Below are positions 59,341 through 64,000 of a stretch of DNA of 64,000 nucleotides, piece after piece. The stretch is from Ziziphus jujuba (lineage: Eukaryota > Streptophyta > Magnoliopsida > Rosales > Rhamnaceae): NCBI RefSeq assembly GCF_031755915.1, contig NC_083390.1:14601001-14665000 (forward strand), read 5' to 3'. The notes under the pieces were generated by a model, which did no database searches, was not told the origin of the DNA, and saw only the letters and a program-made list of their open reading frames with translations. The first letter of the stretch is position 1; the number at the start of each line of letters is the position of its first letter. The position numbers were made by a program, and so were the translations under genes.

Positions 59341-61214
59341 TCCATAAGATCGATATAATAAAATGAAAGTTTCAAAATAAGCTTATTCACACCACTAACT
59401 TAATCATACACAATAGAGTTCAATAAATCCAAATAATGATGTTTTTTAATTTATCAAAATTGATAAATTTCCTACTAATAACAAGGAACTTATTAACAAT
59501 ATTCATAGAATATAATACCTAAAAAAATATAGAGTCATGCATATGATTCTCCTTAACCATCATATAGCATTATACAAGTGCTCGAGGTCCTTATACAATA
59601 TTTAACCGCAATAGTATTATAATTATTTGGTATCTCCTTTGGATCAAAGTCTAAAGCTAAATCTAGCTTTACAAACGTTAAACATTTAAAAAAAAAAAAC
59701 TTTAGGAGCTTCTGATAATTAGTTTATTCAATTTTATTATGGCATTCATAGACAGAGTATTAGGGGGCGCTCCCAATTGTGGAAATAGTAAATAACAAGA
59801 ATGCATTACATCAAAAATACTATGCAAATCCTATCTTCCCAGCCCCTTTAATCATATCAAAACACATAATATCGTTAGGGTCCTTATAGCACAAAGAATA
59901 CTCATACACGGGCCAAAGATAGTTAGCCAAATCATCACAATCAAATGCATTAAAGTAAGTCATCGACAGAGTAACTCAAACCTGTGACTCACGGTATTTA
60001 ATCAACTTCCACTGCTATTTTAAGCATTATACCAAGTAATTAAACCACTGACAGAACAGCCTAATCACTTGTATGGACCCTGGTTCATAAGTGGGAGAGA
60101 ATGAGTTACATTGGCATTTTTATGAAATAGGAAAGCTAAGTTTTACGACAGATATATACTTAGCGTCCTATCTACTATGCCAACTACAAGCTGACACCCA
60201 TAAATTAAACAAATTAAACTTCACTATAATTGAGTACGTAAAATTACAATTACTATGTCAACTTTTACTACATTGGCAATTTTATGATATATACAAATCA
60301 AGTTTTACGATAGGTGAGTACTTAAAATTCCACACCATTATGCCAACTAGGCATAAGCTTATGACAATACATGGTTTGGAAATATCGAGTCTTATGACAG
60401 GCAAGCATTTAGTTAATCCTCACCACTATGTCAAACATGGCACAAAGCCTTTCAATGGGCAATTTAACCAACAATATTTAAGTTAAACCTCGGGTATTTT
60501 AATTAAATAAATTAAGAATGGAGATAATTATTTTTATTAAAATAAAATATAAAATCATATACATAAAATAAAAATAAATAAATAAAAATAATTTGTTTGT
60601 TGAAATTTGGCTCCTGACATCAGCAAAAGACTTGTTTTTGATGATGTCAGCAGATCAACTCAGCAAAAAAACACACGATAGGTCTTATGCTTCTTCGTCC
60701 ATCTTTAGCCGGGTCATGGGTCAACCCAATTTTAATGGAATTGGGTCCCACAACCAAGATCTTTATCTGACCAAATCTTACTGTTTCGGCCTCTGTTGCT
60801 GATCATATTTGCGTTGTCATATTCGTCTTGAGTGGGAAACAAAGCCCACATATCAATTTTGGCCAAGATTAACTAAAAACAATACCCATAACCAGGTTTT
60901 TATTCGGCCACGTGTTTCTCTGTTTGTCGGTTTTTTGTTGCCATATCGGCACTCGTTTTAAGGAATTTCAATGGCGGAATATTTTTACTGTATTGGGTAA
61001 CAAAACCCATGAAACAACTTGGTCAAATCATGGCAAAAAAATTAACACCCAAACAAGATAGTATTTTCAATGGGTTTCATAGTTTTGAATGAAAACCATA
61101 AGTTCTCTAGCCAAATTGAACATTGAAAAATGCTCCATTTCATTTGAAAATTAATTTGCAAATAAACTTAGGTCTTAATTTGCCCAAAAATAAATTTCAC
61201 AAAATTTTGCTCAA
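59341..61214 (-). other. Unassigned element sequence, probably including a gypsy LTR
   Basis: No protein similarity. The stretch from about 59.9 to 61.2 kb is less AT-rich than true intergenic DNA. It carries an irregular tandem repeat and lies directly 3' of the minus-strand gypsy pol, where a 3' LTR (or truncated internal sequence) is expected. LTR ends could not be placed. Confidence 0.4.
60110..60450. repeat. Irregular tandem repeat, units of about 80-90 bp
   Basis: Successive units share TTGGCATTTTTATGAAATAG / TTGGCAATTTTATGATATA, then AAGTTTTACGACAG / AAGTTTTACGATAGGTGAG / GAGTCTTATGACAGGCAAG, then CTATGCCAACTACAAGC / TATGCCAACTAGGCATAAGC / CTATGTCAAACATGGCACAAAGC. Three clear units and one partial (60225-60272) are present. 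Such arrays occur in LTRs of plant gypsy elements. Confidence 0.65.
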
Positions 61215-62960
61215 GGAAGCTCCATCATCTACATGTATACCAAATAACCTGTAGCCTTTCTATTCAATGAATTGGCTACCACATTTGGCCTATCAAGATG
61301 GTAGTCAATGGAACAATCATATTCCTTAAGTAGCTCCATGTATCTTCTTTGTCTTAAATCAACTCCGTCTATGTAAATATATACTTAAGGCTATTATGGT
61401 TGGTGTAGATCTGACACATAGCTCCATATAAGTAATGTCTCAAAGTAATCAAAGTAGAAATCACTACTGCAAACTCTAAGTCATGAGTAGTATGGTTCAA
61501 CTTATGCTTCTTCAACTGCCTAGAAGTATAACCACTAACCTTTTATAATAAACATCCCAGGCCTTGGTGAGAAGCATCACTGTAGACCTTGCATCCTTCT
61601 TTGCCTTTTGGTAAAGTCAAAATAGATGCCAAAGTTAACTTCTTCATCAATTCTTGGAAACTTGCTCACATCTTTTAGTTTATACAAATGAAACTTCTTT
61701 CTTGGTCGGATAATGAAGTGGTCTTACTATCTTAGAGAGCCCTTCAATGAATCTGCACTAATACCTCGTTAAACCTCAGTCACTGTAGTAGGCTGCTTCC
61801 AATTCAATACCGCTTCCATCTTCTGAGGATTCATGTAAATGCCATCAACAAAAATGACATGCTCGAGGAAACAAATTCTATTGTATGAAAACTCACACTT
61901 GCCAAACTTAACTTACAACTGATGTTCTCTTAAAGTTTGCAACGCCAACCTTAGGTGCTTTTCATGCTCTTCATCACTCTAAGAATACACCGAGATGTCA
62001 TCAATAAAGACTATGATGAATCAATCTAAAAATGGGTGAAAGACCCTATTCATAATGTCCATGAACTCATAGTGTTCATATCGAGTCCTAAAAATAGTCT
62101 TAGGAATATCAAATTCCTTAATCCTCAACTGGTGATACCCTGACCTTAAGTCAATCTTAGAAAGCACCTATTGCCCTGTAGGTGATCAAATAAATCATCA
62201 ATATGTGGTAAAGGATATTGATTTCGTATGGTCATCTTATTCAACTACTTATAGTCAATATACAATTGCATAATTCCATTTTTCTTATTTAGAAACAAAA
62301 TTAGTTCACCTTAAGGAGAAACAATTGAACTTACAAACCCCTAATCCACTAACTCATGTAACTGAGATTTCAACTCCTTCAACTCTATTGGGGGCCATCT
62401 AGTATGGCAGTAAGGAGATAGGATTAGCATTATGAACCAGATCACAAAGTCTAACTTTCTCTTCAAAGGCAATTAAAGAAGATCCTCAAGAAATACATCT
62501 AAAAGTCCCACACTATCTAAATATCTTCAAGCCTCACTTCACTGGCTTAAGTATCAATGATGTGTTACGAATATCCCTTACACCATTTTCCAAAGCTTGT
62601 AACTTGTAGCCATAAAAGAAATTAAGCCTGAAGGAGGAATCCTATACTCGCTACAAAATACAATCTCAGGTAACCTTGGTCACTTAAAGGTGACATCCTT
62701 ATTGAAGCAATCCACAGAAGCATGATTGGTTGCAAACAAATTCATCCCATAATAATATCTAATATGAAGCTTCAACAATATTAAATCTACTGATGAGGTT
62801 AATCATGGAAGCACTCAAAGAGCCATTGTAGTTGACAACTAGACCAATTATAAGAGCTCACGCAAATATGTTTAAAAAAGTATTCATGGCCTTATCTAGA
62901 AAGTGTTTATAATCAAGAGTGCAAAAGTTTTGCTGAGGAAAAATCAAAATTGGCAACAAT
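61215..62960 (-). pseudogene. Ty3/gypsy pol remnant (protease end, reverse transcriptase, RNase H)
   Basis: Reading the minus strand from 62.8 kb, a degenerate protease end comes first (GMNLFATNHASVDCFNK, cf. GMDWLxxNxAxIDC). The RT follows: [58 protein letters not shown] (FIDD keeps both Asp), and EHVIFVDGI. RNase H then reads YSDASHQGLGCLL, YTSRQLKKHKLNHTTHDLEF, HYLYGAMCQIYTNHNSLKYI and RPNVVANSLNRK. The final Asp of the usual VVADALSRK is Asn here, and the Asp of FTDHKSLK is Asn. Several stops are present. Integrase does not follow, so the copy is truncated after RNase H. The motif set fits plant chromovirus-type Ty3/gypsy. Confidence 0.82.
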
Positions 62961-63708
62961 ATTAAGCATTGAAGGCTGCGAATATGAAGGTATGAGAAGG
63001 CCAATGTTAGAGGCAATTTGGTCATTTCTCAAGAGCATGATGACATGGCACTTTGGCATCCTTGGACATGTGGCATCTAAGTGGCTGTCCAAGGTGGCTT
63101 GAAGAGAAAAAAAATCAGCTTGTTTCCTTTTAGGCCGAATTATGTGCTTTACTTGTTCACCAAGTTACTTGTTCTCCAAGTTTTACAATTTAGTCTTATT
63201 TTGGTATTAGGAAACCTTTAATTTTTATTATATTTTTAATTATTTTTAGCAAGACAATTAATTGTTAACTAGTTTCCTTATCTTAATTATTCATATAATT
63301 AGTCACTTTCCTAAACTATAAAGGAATTCGTTGGCCAAATTTAAATTAGAAAATAAGTTAGAATTTAGGGTTTTAGGAAACATTAAAATTCGGCATCCCT
63401 AAAGGCATTATTGGCTGAATATTATAGGTCTATTTGCATGTACTTTTGCCTATAAAAATCTTTAATTTCATTAATATAAGAACTTTTGATCTTTAGCAAA
63501 TTTAATACTTGTGAGAGTTAAATCTTTTGGTCCTCTAACAACTATCATTTGAACTTTTTTAACTTGAAAATTAAAGTTCAAACCTTGGCTTATCAATATG
63601 GTATTTCTACACCCTTTTTATAGTGTCATTCATTTCATAGAACCTAAATCAATTAGACAATCACGTATTAGTTTATACGAATCTATGTTGGATTGGTTAG
63701 ACACGTAT
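62961..63708 (+). mobile_element. Probable LTR of a further Ty3/gypsy element
   Basis: It has ATGATGACATGGCACTTTGG then GACATGTGGCATCTAAGTGG, a TATA-like TATAAAAATC at 63452-63461, and a complex stretch ending just before a primer-site-like sequence at 63709. This is the style of plant gypsy LTRs on the plus strand. The TG start could not be fixed. The rest of the element would lie beyond the window. Confidence 0.4.
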
Positions 63709-63726
63709 CAATTTAGTATTAGAGTC
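63709..63726 (+). other. Primer-binding-site-like sequence
   Basis: ATTTAGTATTAGAGTCAA resembles the tRNA-iMet primer site TTGGTATCAGAGC with three differences. Its position after LTR-like sequence makes it a plausible decayed primer site. Confidence 0.35.
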
Positions 63727-64000
63727 AAGATTCTAATTTTCAGGTTTAATTATCTTTTAATTTTGATTTTATGTTTTTGCTGCAATTTATCATTAAGATA
63801 GATTGCATTCTCCTTAATATATTTGTGTTAGGTTTTGTTTGAGTTTGAATTTTGTTTAGGTTTTCTTAAATATCAATCTTTGTTAGGTTTGAAACTTTGG
63901 TGTCCTTGTCTCTGTTTACTTATACATTGTTTCCTAAACTTTGCATCGGTTGTTCTCTTTGAAAAAAAATTGTTATTGTGTGATTTTTTCTTTTTAAATT
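63727..64000. other. Unassigned sequence to the window end
   Basis: T-rich, with repeated GTTAGGTTT motifs (63828, 63881). No gene is recognised. If the preceding LTR call is right, this is the leader of that element. Confidence 0.35.

Noticed and set aside
1..64000. tRNA genes, rRNA or CRISPR arrays
   Set aside because: I looked for tRNA B-box-like GGTTCRANNCC with acceptor pairing and for regularly spaced repeats and found none convincing. A tRNA scan would be decisive.

Overview
This is an AT-rich window of a nuclear plant genome, most likely a eudicot. The evidence is two multi-exon plant genes with GT-AG introns, long A/T and microsatellite tracts, and a dense set of decayed plant transposons (hAT, FAR1-type MULE, L1-type LINE, Ty1/copia, Ty3/gypsy, MITEs). 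I see no bacterial-style operon, CRISPR array, rRNA or convincing tRNA. The species cannot be named from the sequence alone.

Layout. 1-5.9 kb is gene-free, with one MITE at 4.51-4.94 kb. 5.9-10.6 kb holds an intact eight-coding-exon gene (CDS 7836-10226, +, 499 aa) for an N-myristoylation-motif protein with a C-terminal DUF1336/EDR2_C domain. It has a long leader with a probable leader intron. 12.2-16.8 kb holds an intact four-exon group I WRKY factor of the WRKY3/WRKY4 type (CDS 12584-16639, -, 539 aa). The two genes converge tail to tail, and both families include members linked to defence or senescence. 16.8-24.6 kb is repeats: a non-autonomous hAT-like element, two local tandem duplications and MITE-like sequence.

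24.9-30.1 kb is a 5'-truncated, broken L1-type LINE ending in a sense-strand poly(T). 31.1-31.9 kb is a small hAT-like element. 32.9-36.6 kb is a dead hAT transposon whose BED, DUF659 and hAT C-terminal coding parts can still be read with their introns. 37.2-39.6 kb is a truncated Ty3/gypsy element (LTR, primer site, gag), followed by an opposite-strand LTR remnant to about 42 kb. 42.2 kb carries a compact nested fold-back element. 43.45-48.9 kb is a MULE with terminal inverted repeats of about 0.9 kb and a broken FAR1-type transposase; it contains a 35-base G run.

48.9-54.4 kb is nested AT-rich repeats with a hAT 3' fragment. 54.4-55.3 kb is a relic of an F-box/LRR gene. 55.4-59.3 kb is a minus-strand Ty1/copia relic. 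59.3-62.95 kb is a minus-strand Ty3/gypsy relic with PR, RT and RNase H. 62.95-63.75 kb looks like another LTR followed by a primer-binding site that opens a plus-strand element running off the window.

Only two genes look functional. I found no convincing new biological system. The items most worth checking are a predicted GC-AG intron fixed by family conservation, a perfect 13-bp leader hairpin with a nearby upstream ATG, the nested fold-back element, the long-TIR MULE whose transposase starts at the TIR edge, the LINE with a T tail, and the 35-G run. All exon and element boundaries were read by eye.
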